DNA from: Glandiceps talaboti
Lineage: Eukaryota; Hemichordata; Enteropneusta; Spengelidae
Assembly (NCBI RefSeq): GCF_964340395.1
Contig: NC_135556.1
Coordinates: 21,545,223 to 21,609,222, forward strand
Reading direction: 5' to 3'
Length of the DNA stretch: 64,000 nt
A program made the translations under genes and the position numbers. The notes beneath the pieces are model-generated. The model made no database searches, had not been told where the DNA came from, and worked only from the letters and a program-made list of their open reading frames with translations. Positions within the stretch are counted from its first letter, which is position 1. Each line of letters opens with the position of its first letter. Of this stretch, positions 1 through 12,831 are shown one piece after another.

Positions 1-1703
1 AAATTCACGTCGAAGTAATGATTGCATCTGAACACACTATGGCATTGTGAAAGTACATGAGAAGTAATTCTCACTGTTGGACAGGTTTCAGTGACCTACG
101 ACATCCCTTGACTATAAAGAATTCATTTTTAATCTCGAGGGAAAGTATGTAGTGATCGCTCCCTAAACGTATGTTTACGGTCCTCTAGTTACTATTCTTA
201 CTACACACAACTAGCACCGATCTTTATCAAAGATGTGCCCGAGGTTTTTCTTCTCAATTTATGTATGTATGCTATCTGCGTAAGTGCGTGTATACTGTGA
301 CTAATAACTGTTACAAACTTAGGACTACCATATTGGTTATCGGCGACATGAAACGGTGCGGGTCTATTACTACAGTTATACATAATTCATTTGATTTTTT
401 TTTTAAATAAAATAATTATTTCTATATCTCAGCTCTCACTGACACTGGTAAAAATGCACATCAGTGATTATTCCAATATTAAGAGGATATTTCTGAGGCA
501 CAAAGAGTGAATGAATCTGTCACCGTTACCTCTATTTCCGTGGTGTTATTACGTAAATCATGCCCTAGTCAAAGCAGAGGGATGCCGGCGCCCCAAGGCA
601 GAACTCGAGTAGAGTCATACTAATTAGGTGTATACTATCAGCTAGTCCAGTTCTTAGGTTAGGTTGATGTACCAAAAGAAGACGATCTTATTATTTATAG
701 ACCGAATTCCTCGACAATGTGTCTATAAACACAGAATCTGATGCACTGTCGAGCGTTATAACTGAGAATCGAAAAATATCCCTGAACTTAGGATCCTATT
801 GCTTAATATATATAATATGAGATATGTGAGATTATTTTGGTTTAAAATCAACAACTTGCCCCCCCCCCCCCCCATGAATCTTATTCTCGACGATTTCGTT
901 CCATTTTTTTTACTTCGCCTTTACATTCATCATTTGATATACTGGTAAGGAAAAACTATTTATTACTAGACGAGTGTGTTCACACACTACATGATAATTT
1001 CAGACACGATATTAATACACCCAGAAGATTAGAAATCACCTACCGTGTTTATCCCTTTTATCATGTCATTTCTACATAGAAAAACAAGAACTAGAGATAT
1101 TCCCTTTAGATTTATGAACTCTATACAACTGTACGGTATCGTGGTGCAAACTGTAAGCTTATCACACCCACCTATTTTGATTCTCGTGAAAATGTGTAGG
1201 GATTCAAGGGTCAGAGATCTTTTGGAATAATTCCCTCGGTTCGTTTATAGGTTTGGCAGAGTTGAAATTTGCCGAGATGAAATGCACGATTTCTAAGAAT
1301 ATGGCTGTGGGCGGTAAAATCTAAATCCACCTAGATTCTCTGTAGTCACAAAGTCTTATCCGGGCCGTACATTTTTTATCGTATCATACCAAAGTAAAGT
1401 AGTTTAACAACACGGCTTCCGTCTAATAGTTTCGAAAGAATCAAGATTATGTGGCTTGGAAAATAGTTCACAACAGCGAAATATACAATACAGTGAATCT
1501 TAAAAGTTATAAAGATAATTTGTTGTTATAAGTGTGGTTATAACAATGTATCGGTAATTTGTTTTGTAAATGAAGGAAACAGAAATGATGCTTTGCCGAA
1601 AACGAGACTCGCGCCATTTGTCGTCTGTTTGATGTGTTGACTTACAGTCTTTACCAACGTGTACAAATTAACCAATAGGGCAATGACCAAAACGGTGTTA
1701 CAA

Positions 1704-1704
<1 letters not shown>
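1..1704. other. No gene recognised
   Basis: Unique-looking AT-rich DNA. The only structure seen is a run of 15 C at 859-873. Short open frames here show no family resemblance. Confidence 0.6.
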
Positions 1705-1756
<52 letters not shown>

Positions 1757-1765
1757 CACACACAC

Positions 1766-1820
<55 letters not shown>
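1705..1820. repeat. (CA)n microsatellite
   Basis: About 116 bp of CA dinucleotides with two CG interruptions. Alternating purine-pyrimidine tracts of this length can adopt Z-DNA. Confidence 0.97.
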
Positions 1821-1822
<2 letters not shown>

Positions 1823-3254
1823 CGCCTGCAACAGTTGACAAGTCGAAGAATGTTGACTCTTATGTGTTTTATCGACAGCTTTGTACCTTCTATTTTTATC
1901 TCCTTCCTTTCTATAGATTTGCACTCAAAATCTAATTTCATCCTACAGTGCACATATAACCTCAACATTAAATGTTTCCAGGAGGCGTTAAACAGAGATG
2001 AAAGCCGGGCATACATATATATACATAGTATTATATACATATACATACACAGATATGACCGATCTGTGCAGAGGGCACCGTGTTGTAGCTAACCTTAGGG
2101 GAAATCAAGCTTATGTTTTGTTAATTGTATGTAAAGAATACTTTTTAAAGTTAATTAAATCAAATTCACTCCATCATATCTCCAGGCAACACACTTATCT
2201 TAGCAATGTGTAATTCAAGGTGAAAAACAACATACCTTGATCAATTCATCTCATCTGTCCGATTTCTAGTTCATAACGCCTGACCTAGGTTCACCCATAT
2301 GGAATTGGATTTGAATACAGTCGCTCCTCGTTTATAGCATGACGGCGTATTTTTATAATAAAAACATTGCTTTTTAATAATATGTCATGGGAAACCTATT
2401 GATGTATGTTATTTTTGCCAATGTATGAATTTTTTTTGCTGTGTTTAAACCAAAAACCGGGAACCTCGGCTGACAGAGCATGTTCTATATTGTATTAGAA
2501 CAGAAAATCTAGCCTCATAGAATGTCGGAGTTCTTGGTTGCACTTGAGATACTTGAAGTTGAATACTAATGGTAGTTACTATGTTTTTATAGGCCTAATA
2601 CAATGTATATCCCAGGACTTTTGTGTATTGCAGACTGAATGCAAAAAGAGAGGGGGAAGGAAATGTAAAGATAAGAAAGATAAGGTAAATGAATTATTGC
2701 AAAAGCTTCTATTAACAAAATAAGTCTGTAGGTTGATCATTTCAACAAATTATATATAATTTTATTTATTTAAAGTTTCGTTTTTTTTTAAAATTAGAAA
2801 TACCGTCGAATCGAGTCTATTTCAAAATCATTTGGAGTTTGTCGTGATCTTGCTTGCCATGTTGCCACAAATCAAGGTCAAACAGAGAATGAAGCCGTCA
2901 GGCTTATCATGTTTATAATCCCTCCGTTTCCATGGTGATTGTTAAGTCTTATTTTGCTGTTAGCACAGTTTCAGCTTGAATGACGTGTTCAGGTAGATTA
3001 TTCTATTTTTGATACATTTCATCTACCCAGCAACCGTACGTGTCCTCATCTGCGATAACAATCCACACTTGTTTACAACTTTCAAACGAACTATCGACAC
3101 AGAGAGGAATTACTTTTCATTCCTTTTTTTCCCCCTCACTAATGAAGTTATGATAACAACTTTCAGGCTACACGTCAAATAAGTGCTAATTCGTAATTTG
3201 TTGAAATGAGATCTCCTTCTTAGATTACGCTGGGAATAATTGCTCGGGACAGGA

Positions 3255-3375
3255 CGTCTCTAATTGGTCGGTAATTAAATGATCAGGCCAATAGCTGTGA
3301 CTGTCTGTCAGGTCGTTTAAATTAAATAGACACACGGTGAATTATGTTGACTGACATTGCTCTAATTAAAGCTGA
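3255..3375. promoter_or_regulatory. Candidate enhancer: homeodomain and TALE-like motif cluster
   Basis: Within 120 bp lie TAATTG (3261), GTAATTAAAT (3271), CCAAT, CTGTCTGTCA (a Meis/Prep-type TGACAG on the minus strand), TTTAAATTAAAT and TAATTAAA (3363). Density is above the surroundings. No known target gene is nearby, so function is a guess. Confidence 0.25.
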
Positions 3376-4797
3376 CGACATTCCCGTCATGTCCTGTATG
3401 TTTATATGACAAATCCTCACGTATCAAATACAGTTTATATTCTGTTGACTGTTCCTGTGATAGGTTTGCTTTGCTATAATTCACAATGTATACCTCAGTC
3501 AGATTTTTCTGGATAGCGAAAACGTCGATCGGTTAACGAGTCTTTAGGTACATTTTAGAATACACAAGACGAAATATACATTCAAAATGTGAACGAAATA
3601 AAATGGAAGAAAATGGGCGGGAAACTTTCCGTTATCTCCGAATTGATGTTTAAACATCCAAAACAAACATTGGGTATTAGCCCAAAAGATTTGGCTATAT
3701 CGATAATATACTGACTAGCGAACGACGTCGCCAAGCTAAGCCAAATAGCCAAGATTCTGGGTCACTGGCATATCCAATGCTGACAAACGTGTCTATATTA
3801 CAAACATTCACGTCTCGGCGCCTTTACTGTACAAAGCTAAAGTTGTAATGTATAATTGTCTTCTAGCTTTCAGCAGAGATAGTTAAGAAGACATTTCTTC
3901 TCCATTGTCTATGGTTTCAGCTAGTAGTAAAGCAAACGTCCTATCAATTGAAGTGTATTAAAATATTTTTCTTTTCCTTTTTTGTTTTTCTTGCGAATTA
4001 TTTGAGTATTATAATATTTATTTCATTTCTCGGTTTTATCCCAAATTGGTTCAACCGTCCTTATTTTACTTTTGTCTTTGTGCGTACTAACAATCTTTAC
4101 TTGACTCTATTACTGACACAAGGTTGATTTTGCTTCATTTTATGAGATAGGTTCCTGCTGGCGATTGTAATAATGTCGAATTGTTCCCAGTCATTTTAAT
4201 ATATAGATATAGTTGGTCCAGACTTTTATCCTGTCGCTTATATTTAATATTTTTATTTAGTTAAAATATGAATATAGTTATTTTTCATTTTGTACATGCC
4301 AGTTATGTTTACCGTAGTTATCGTTCGTCTATTGTTGCGTAATGGATCCGATAACTGACAGCGGTTTCTTGGTTCAAATAAGTCCATCACTAGCAATCGC
4401 CATACCTGACGGCGTCTAACACTGTAACAGTGAAACCCGAAACTATAGCTAGTAAAAAAATAGTATTAATATCATGTATTCGCTTTTAAATTATCCATGG
4501 CTTATAGCTATAAATAATTCCACGGTACTCAACGCTGAACTATCACCCCAATTACAATATTACCACCAATAAGTTTATTTTACGTTCTTATTTCAGGAGT
4601 TAACACAGACACGTCGCAGATTGATTTCACGAGATAGTCGCATGTATGCTAATAACTCGTGAACAATTCTAGAAAGGTATTTATTTCTAATTTTGGAACA
4701 TATTGGCAATTATGAATACACGTCGTGAGCACAATCCGATACCTTTCTAACTGCAGGCAGAATGTCCCGTTGTACTTGAAACTCATTTACATTCATG

Positions 4798-4846
4798 TGA
4801 CGTCACGACGTAAAGGTCTTAATCTCGTTAGAATGGGGATTAATCC
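4798..4846. promoter_or_regulatory. CRE plus GGATTAATCC palindrome
   Basis: TGACGTCA at 4798-4805 is followed 31 bases on by GGATTAATCC at 4837-4846, two facing GGATTA sites as bound by Otx/Bicoid-class (K50) homeodomains. A candidate regulatory site only. Confidence 0.25.
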
Positions 4847-5332
4847 AATTTACTCCAAATATTGTCATGAATATTAAAGGAGATCGCACTCTGTTACAAT
4901 GGAAGCCGAAATCAGCTTAGAGATATTTATTGTAACACCATACGTGTATTCCCTCGGTAACTTCAGTATCTAAATTGTATAAGTGGCCACGAGATGAAAG
5001 GCCCGTCAACGGATACAACGAATCATCCTTTACCTACAGTGTGGGCAGAGGTTAGGACTTTGATGTCATAGCAAGGAAATGTAACTAATAACTAAACTTT
5101 CAAAAATGTCAAAGTCCACTTGTAACTTTCTTGTTTACTGCATGCTTGCCAAGACATTGACGTACATGTAACCTGTAAACATATTTGAAATAAGTGCTGA
5201 CACGAAATGTTTAAAGAAACAGTATTAGATGTATCTACAAATGTTTAAGTACATGTAATCACGAACATTCGTCAACTGAAAGAGTTCCAATCAAAGAGTT
5301 CTTTGATATATGGAATAGTCAAAGTGTTCACC

Positions 5333-5564
5333 CATTCATTCATTCATTCATTCATTCATCCATCCATTCATTCATCCATTCATTCATTCATCCATCCATC
5401 CATCCATCCATCCATCCATCCACCCATCCATTCATGCATTCATTCATTCATTCATTCATCCATCCATCCATCCATCCATCCATTCATTCATTCATTCATT
5501 CATCCATCCATCCATCCATCCATCCATCCATTCATTCATTCATTCACCCGTTCATTCATTCATT
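5333..5564. repeat. (CATT)n/(CATC)n compound microsatellite
   Basis: Tetranucleotide array switching between CATT and CATC blocks. Long open frames of His-Ser-Phe-Ile and His-Pro-Ser-Ile repeats here are artefacts of the period. Confidence 0.97.
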
Positions 5565-5615
5565 CGGTGATTCGTTCGTTCTTTCACTCGTTAATGCACG
5601 TGCGCACATGCACAC

Positions 5616-5785
5616 ATACATACATACATACATACATACATACATACATACATACATACATACATACATACATACATACATACATACACACACATACATA
5701 CATACATACATACATACATACATACATACATACATACATACATACATACATACATACATACATACATACATACATACATACATAC
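5616..5785. repeat. (CATA)n microsatellite
   Basis: About 170 bp of CATA tetranucleotide with one short CACA interruption, directly after the CATT/CATC array. Confidence 0.97.
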
Positions 5786-7903
5786 TTAGTTATGACATGT
5801 ACGGAAGCGCGCACACCACATGGTGTTTGCACGCCGCAAACACTCAAGTCGTCTGTGAAAGAATTGTGCATTCCTTGAAAGCCGTTATGATAAAGTCCTT
5901 CCTCCTTATATGACTCTAATGGATTTTGTTATCGTTAATATCCTACGCCGGAGTTTGGTCATGCATGTCGGTTAGTTATTAATCTAGTTGTCTTCGGTGC
6001 GTAACGACATCACAATTTCCTTTTGAAGGGTGACAGATGTTTTAACCTGAGTCTTAAGGTCACACATTCGAGTGAAAATCGTCTCGGTACGATTTGACTT
6101 GAGTAGAGATAATTACCCTGACCCGAATCCAACCACCTTCAGGTAGGAAATGATAAAAGCTGTCAGTCCTTTTGTACCGCAAATGTTAAAGATCGACACA
6201 CTGTGAAATGAGAGACAGCTTGAGCTAAAAATAACAGCAGGAAAACCAGACGTACAGAGTCGGGACGGTTGATTTATTGCCATGGTTAGAAATACTATGC
6301 CAAGCATTCACAACCAACAGAATATTTTAGACGTCCAATATATGTAATTTGACAGGAAATGTTACATGAATGCTTAACGAGATCAATTCATATATTTCGT
6401 TAACTGAAAGTAATATACGATTTTTTTTTAACAAGACACAAGGAAATATCTAATAGGGGTGGTACAACGGTGTTTCATTTATTATTACAGTTAATGCAAA
6501 TCTGGCCTACTAATATCAATTCATTTAATCATACTGATCATTTTGAAGTTCAAATATAACCCTCACAGCCCATTAACAATTGACTCTAGTAGAATACATA
6601 AGAACTTATGCCAACACTCCAAATACTAAGAACCTTTTATGATTTACTAAGACACTTATCGGCATTGTTTTGCAATATTTTCATTTGTACCACTTTGTAT
6701 AGTATGTAGTTCTTCAGTTTAGCAAACACCAGTGTTTTGATGGATTACCGCTTCCTGGCTAATAGAGAAATTTACATTCTGTTTTCATATATGTGAACTA
6801 GAATTGTGTACCAGTGCAATATGTTAGCTAGGAAAGTCAATTTGGAAAACAGTACGCCTATGAGAAATAGCTATCTGTAAAAACCTCCAAAGTCATCGTT
6901 ATAATTATTCTTGTCAACACACAGTAAAAACTATTCCAGTTACTACATGGAACTCTAGATAACGAATCAACACGTCCACTCGACATTGATGAGTTACAAA
7001 TCAGTGATTACAATCTCTTCTTGATTTACACTTAATCAATGACTGCATGGGAATCTCTGTTCCGATCATTATAAGCCTAAAACAGATTAAAAGAAACACA
7101 GGTTCAAAGTTCTTAATGTTGTTTTCCTAAAGCCGTATAATATTACCAAAAAAATCTCATTTCCGTACACAAGTCTGGGAAACTCATTAAACAGCTTCCA
7201 AGTCTAAAATTAGTCACTACTTCTACGTACACAAGTTAAAACTTATTAGAAAATTATGCATAGAGAAACATGCATTACAACGTACCTCCATCAATCCTTA
7301 CTGCTTATAACCTGTCGACCAAAGAAACACTAACAAGTCTCTCTGAAACTTTCAGTTACGCTGTTGTCAATTACTTATTCAAGTATTCCGGGAGAAATAT
7401 TTCATACGAGATAAAATGCGTACTGACATGCATGTGGTAGTCATATGATGAAGTCCGCACAAAGCGACCAATTTGATCAACTGTAGGATTTCTCTTTTCA
7501 TTAATTCGCGGTATGTGATTATCTATCCCGATTTCAGCAAGTGCTGGCGTTCTGTAGGATCACCCATGCGGCTATCTATTTTTTAATTGACTTCAGATTT
7601 ATTTCGCCTACGATGGCAATACAAAATGTCTCGACGTTTGGAATGTTTGGAAGCATCGTTCAATTATTGGACAACTCGTAGACATTATAAACGGTTATAG
7701 ATTGAACCGAGGGTCGGCTGTCATTCTTATCGGTGGCAAGTCACACGCAGAGATGTTACGTTCAAAAATAAACCCAATCGTATCCGTACTAGACCACCAG
7801 GAACGGTCATTTGTTGTGATTCCTTAACTTTAAAGTACGCGAATAAAACAACTCCACTGGAAAAAATGTTTCACCGTTATAGAAAAATGAAGTTGCAATA
7901 TTC
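5786..7903. other. No gene recognised
   Basis: Unique-looking AT-rich DNA without supported exons, repeats or RNA genes. Confidence 0.6.
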
Positions 7904-7923
7904 GATTGATTGATTGATTGATA

Positions 7924-7997
<74 letters not shown>
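7904..7997. repeat. (GATT)n microsatellite
   Basis: About 94 bp of GATT units with one GATA interruption near the start. Confidence 0.97.
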
Positions 7998-9010
7998 CGG
8001 GTGGATTTGGTTAGGATTGATAACGAGAAAGTGATAAATTTTCAAAAAGATCTTCTGACGCACGGTATAAGTTAAAGCATGGTGACGTTGGTGGCGCTAA
8101 TTATCATTTGGGCAAATATGATTTGCAAGATGTCATACAGTTCTATCGGCCGTTTAACGTTAAAGATTATATTTTGAAGTATATGCCCTCGGGAAAATAT
8201 CTGAGAAATCTTTAGAGTATACATCCCTAAGATAACTGAGAAATCCATACCCGATGTTTTGTCGCTGCAGATAATAATAGTACTGCGACTTTTGTTGAAA
8301 AACTCATAGTACACACCACTTTTGCAAGATTGGTGAGTAGCTGGCATGTCGAAATGAGAAATGGGATTTAGTGAGAAAAACAGAGCTAATAGTATATAGC
8401 AAAGTTGGTCCAGAAAATCCCATCTTATCCACGTGGCTCCACTGATATGATAGCACAAGTTCGAGAACGTGGTATTGAATCTTTGGTCTTTATATTGTAA
8501 CGCTATGACTTGTGACCTTAAATTGTAAATGTTTATGAGAAACAGGATGTTTGTTTATATCTCGTTTTGTGTTTGTCGGTAACCCCACGGCCTTGCACAT
8601 GTCTTCGAAGACGAAGTTGACTGATGCCATAGAAGCTTGTTTTGACGTATCATTGTCACAACTTACTATCTTATGATCTTGTCTCTAATGTCGTTCATTT
8701 TAAAGAGAAACAGGTTTTATTTTTATTTCCTGCACTATGTTTTAAAACTGTTTTTTTGTCAGTAACAATTAACCCAATGTCGAAATTTCCGTTCTTCTGA
8801 ATTTTTTCGTGACATATTCATTTCAATTTTAGACTGCTGGAATATCAAAGTATCAAACGTGTCAATATTAAATGAGTTTGGTGAAGTATATTTTGGGTCG
8901 ACAGAGGTCAATGTGCCAAAAACAGTATGTCATCAAAGTGGAGTCTCTCCACATCTCATCTTTGAAGTGTGTAGGAGATGACAACAAAGCGTTGTTTCCG
9001 TGGACGTATA
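7998..9010. other. No gene recognised
   Basis: Contains a 128-codon minus-strand open frame (8072-8458) that is not repetitive, but it shows no recognisable domain and no splice context. A chance frame is more likely than a gene. Confidence 0.5.
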
Positions 9011-9277
<267 letters not shown>

Positions 9278-9883
9278 TGAATCCCACATTACATGTCATC
9301 GACTTTTTAAAAGCTAATTCCTGAATCATGTTATATGTATAATTGTTGTCGGTGGGATCATGTCGTATGGCCTGTTTCCCAAAATTGCACGTTAACAGAT
9401 CAGCTCGTAATTTGCTATAGAATCTCGAACACTTCGTATTGCTCTTTCCTGGAGGATTTGTCTAGATTGCGAAAAATAGATACTACTAATATGCAATGAC
9501 GTGAGATGAGTGTTCACCTATAAAGCGAAAATCAATTTGGAAAATCCACGTTATTCAATACGTTCAGTACACCAGCGTGTGTTACTGTGAGTACAAAGTA
9601 TCATTTGTATTCTACAACGGTAACTGCAAATTCTCTATTAAATGCCAATATATAGGATATTGACGTTCAATGATTTCTTAGTCGGTTATTGGCACACACA
9701 CACACTTTGTACTACTCGTGAAAGTTTGAACTTTTAAACTACAGTGCTTACATTCTATATAATAAAAGTCAGTGCGTTCTAATTTTGAGAAAGTTTTGGA
9801 AGTTGGCAAACAGATTATTGACATTCTACAATGAAAATGAGTGAAATGACCGAATTTGTTGTTTTTTTCAGGCAAACTTGGTT

Positions 9884-9886
<3 letters not shown>

Positions 9887-9919
<33 letters not shown>

Positions 9920-10005
9920 CGTGCGTGTGTGCGTGTGTGTGTGTGCGTGCGTGTGTGTGTGTATGTCTGTGCGTGTTTTTGTTTGTTTGTTTGTTTGTTT
10001 GTTTG

Positions 10006-10036
<31 letters not shown>

Positions 10037-10071
10037 GTCTGTGCATGTGTCTGTCTCTCTGTCTGTCTGTC

Positions 10072-10125
<54 letters not shown>
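9887..10125. repeat. Composite GT / GTTT / CTGT / TA / GT microsatellite
   Basis: Five repeat types follow one another: GT with CG interruptions, GTTT (about 9976-10005), CTGT (about 10008-10070), TA (about 10072-10088) and GT (10089-10125). Confidence 0.95.
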
Positions 10126-10127
<2 letters not shown>

Positions 10128-10621
10128 TACATGTATGTGTGTCTCTCTGTGTTAAAATGATCAGATGAACTGAGAAATTAAGGAAGAAAAGTGCGAAACC
10201 TTTTATCATTCTTACAGTTCTTAGCACGTGCAGGTATATAGCTATGATTTAGCGAGAGTACTAGTGTTGTCAAACGTTTAGTTTGTTGTTTGTTAATCCT
10301 ACGACTGATTGTGACGGGATCTACAATTTGACTTCTGTATGAATGGTGATTTAAATTTACCAGAGAGATCCCAACTCAGTCCAATAAACAACCTGTCAAT
10401 TAACGAAAACCTGTCATTTCAATGACCTATGTGTCATTTCATATTGAAATAAACAAGTCTCACTCCCTTGATTGAAATGTACTCAGAGATTTGGTGAAAG
10501 CAGATGTATTAGTAATCTATTTTAAACTCAGACTGACCTCTCTCCGACAATTTGAACTCTATTACACAAGAGAGAAGATCTAGAGTGACTCAGAGAGACA
10601 GATAGACAAAGAGGCAAACAA

Positions 10622-10623
<2 letters not shown>
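10126..10623. other. No gene recognised
   Basis: Plain AT-rich sequence between microsatellites. Confidence 0.6.

Positions 10624-10711
<88 letters not shown>
10624..10711. repeat. (CAGA)n microsatellite
   Basis: About 88 bp of CAGA units, followed by a purine-rich GGAGAGAGGGGAGGG tract. Confidence 0.97.
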
Positions 10712-11639
<928 letters not shown>

Positions 11640-11671
11640 CTCTGCCACTGCGGTATAGAGCACTGTCTTAG

Positions 11672-11775
11672 CAGATTGATACCCACAAGATAGTATGTCG
11701 TGCTCACAAGATAGTAAGTCGTGCTCACAAGATAGTAAGTCGTGCGCACGAGATATTATGTTGTGCTCACAAGAT
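11672..11775. repeat. 21-bp tandem repeat, about 4-5 copies
   Basis: The unit is CACAAGATAGTAAGTCGTGCT, repeated with a few changes at the edges. It begins 34 bp after the TA array. Confidence 0.85.
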
Positions 11776-12610
11776 TATTTTTTATTTTTTATTTTACAAA
11801 ATGTCCCTTACTGGCTTTCATATTAACATATGAGATTACAATTATGTTCATCACATCATTCATAAAGCATTTATGATATATAGTCAGTGAATCGTCCAAA
11901 AGGTTCAACCATAAAAGTGTGTTCACTTCTACACAACTGTGTGCGGGTTTTTTCAATGTCTGTGCTGTAACGTATTTTGCTACTCATACAGATCACCGTC
12001 TATTGACTACAGGTATACATGTAAGAAGATTTAAACGTTGCACACTTTCCTCAACGCATTCCACTGACCTTTTAAAACTTTATGGGGGGGGGGTCACGGG
12101 ATGCCAAAAAAATTAAATAATAATTTTAGTTTCTCCTGCCGAAAATAACGTATATAGTAACAACTGAATATGTTTCAGCCTGTAGTAGTTACAATAATTA
12201 TAGCGTTTGAATGTAGGGAGAGTAAGCAACTTAAAAGTTACGAAAAAAGTGCGAAAACATCCAAACAATAGTCAAACAGAAAGATAGAGAACACAAGCTT
12301 GTCGTTTTGTATTTTCTTATGTAACTTATTTCTCAAATTAAGTTTAAAATTATATAACCTCACTAAGATTGGAAAATAAAGATTCACGAATGCTAGTAGA
12401 CTTTATAAGGACAGATACCTATTTTGAAACCAATTCTCTCACTCATATACTTGTTCGCAAATCAACAGGTCCATTTACGATAGTATGTGACAAAGTAGAA
12501 TGCCCGAAGACTCGTCGTTGAGGGCGCTACACAGCTCAGTTCGTACAGCCTTGTTGTAAATATTGCTGCCAAACCCATATGGAATTTGAAGAGATGAGAT
12601 ATGAGAGGAG
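11776..12610. other. No gene recognised
   Basis: AT-rich sequence with a G run near 12084-12092. No supported exon. Confidence 0.6.
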
Positions 12611-12768
12611 AGGCGAAGAGTAGAGAAGAGAAGAGAAGAGAAGAGAAGAGAAGAGAAGAGAAGAGAAGAGAAGAGAAGAGAAGAGAAGAGAAGAGAAGAG
12701 AAGAGGAGAGGAGAGGAGAGGAGAGGAGAGGAGAGAAGAGAAGAGAAGAGAAGAGAAGAGAAGAGAAG
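12611..12768. repeat. (AGAAG)n/(AGGAG)n pentanucleotide array
   Basis: About 158 bp of a 5-bp purine unit, with a GAGAG-type block in the middle. The strand is almost pure purine. Confidence 0.95.
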
Positions 12769-12831
12769 ACTTTGCAATCATTATACTGAGAGACGGATAA
12801 ACAAAACACCATATTTTAAAGAGAGTCAATG

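Larger units (their letters stand above)
1821..5332. other. No gene recognised; contains motif clusters
   Basis: No supported exon. Two places hold clustered transcription-factor-like sites (3255-3375 and 4798-4846), listed separately. Confidence 0.5.

Noticed and set aside
5303-5913. Long open frames with HTYI, HSFI and YVCM repeats
   Set aside because: They are readings of CATT, CATC and CATA microsatellites; the same holds for the long frames at 9.0, 9.9, 12.6, 27.4, 36.0 and 58.6 kb.
8072-8458. 128-codon minus-strand ORF without repeats
   Set aside because: No recognisable domain, no signal for splicing or a paired exon; a frame of this length is plausible by chance in 64 kb of AT-rich DNA.
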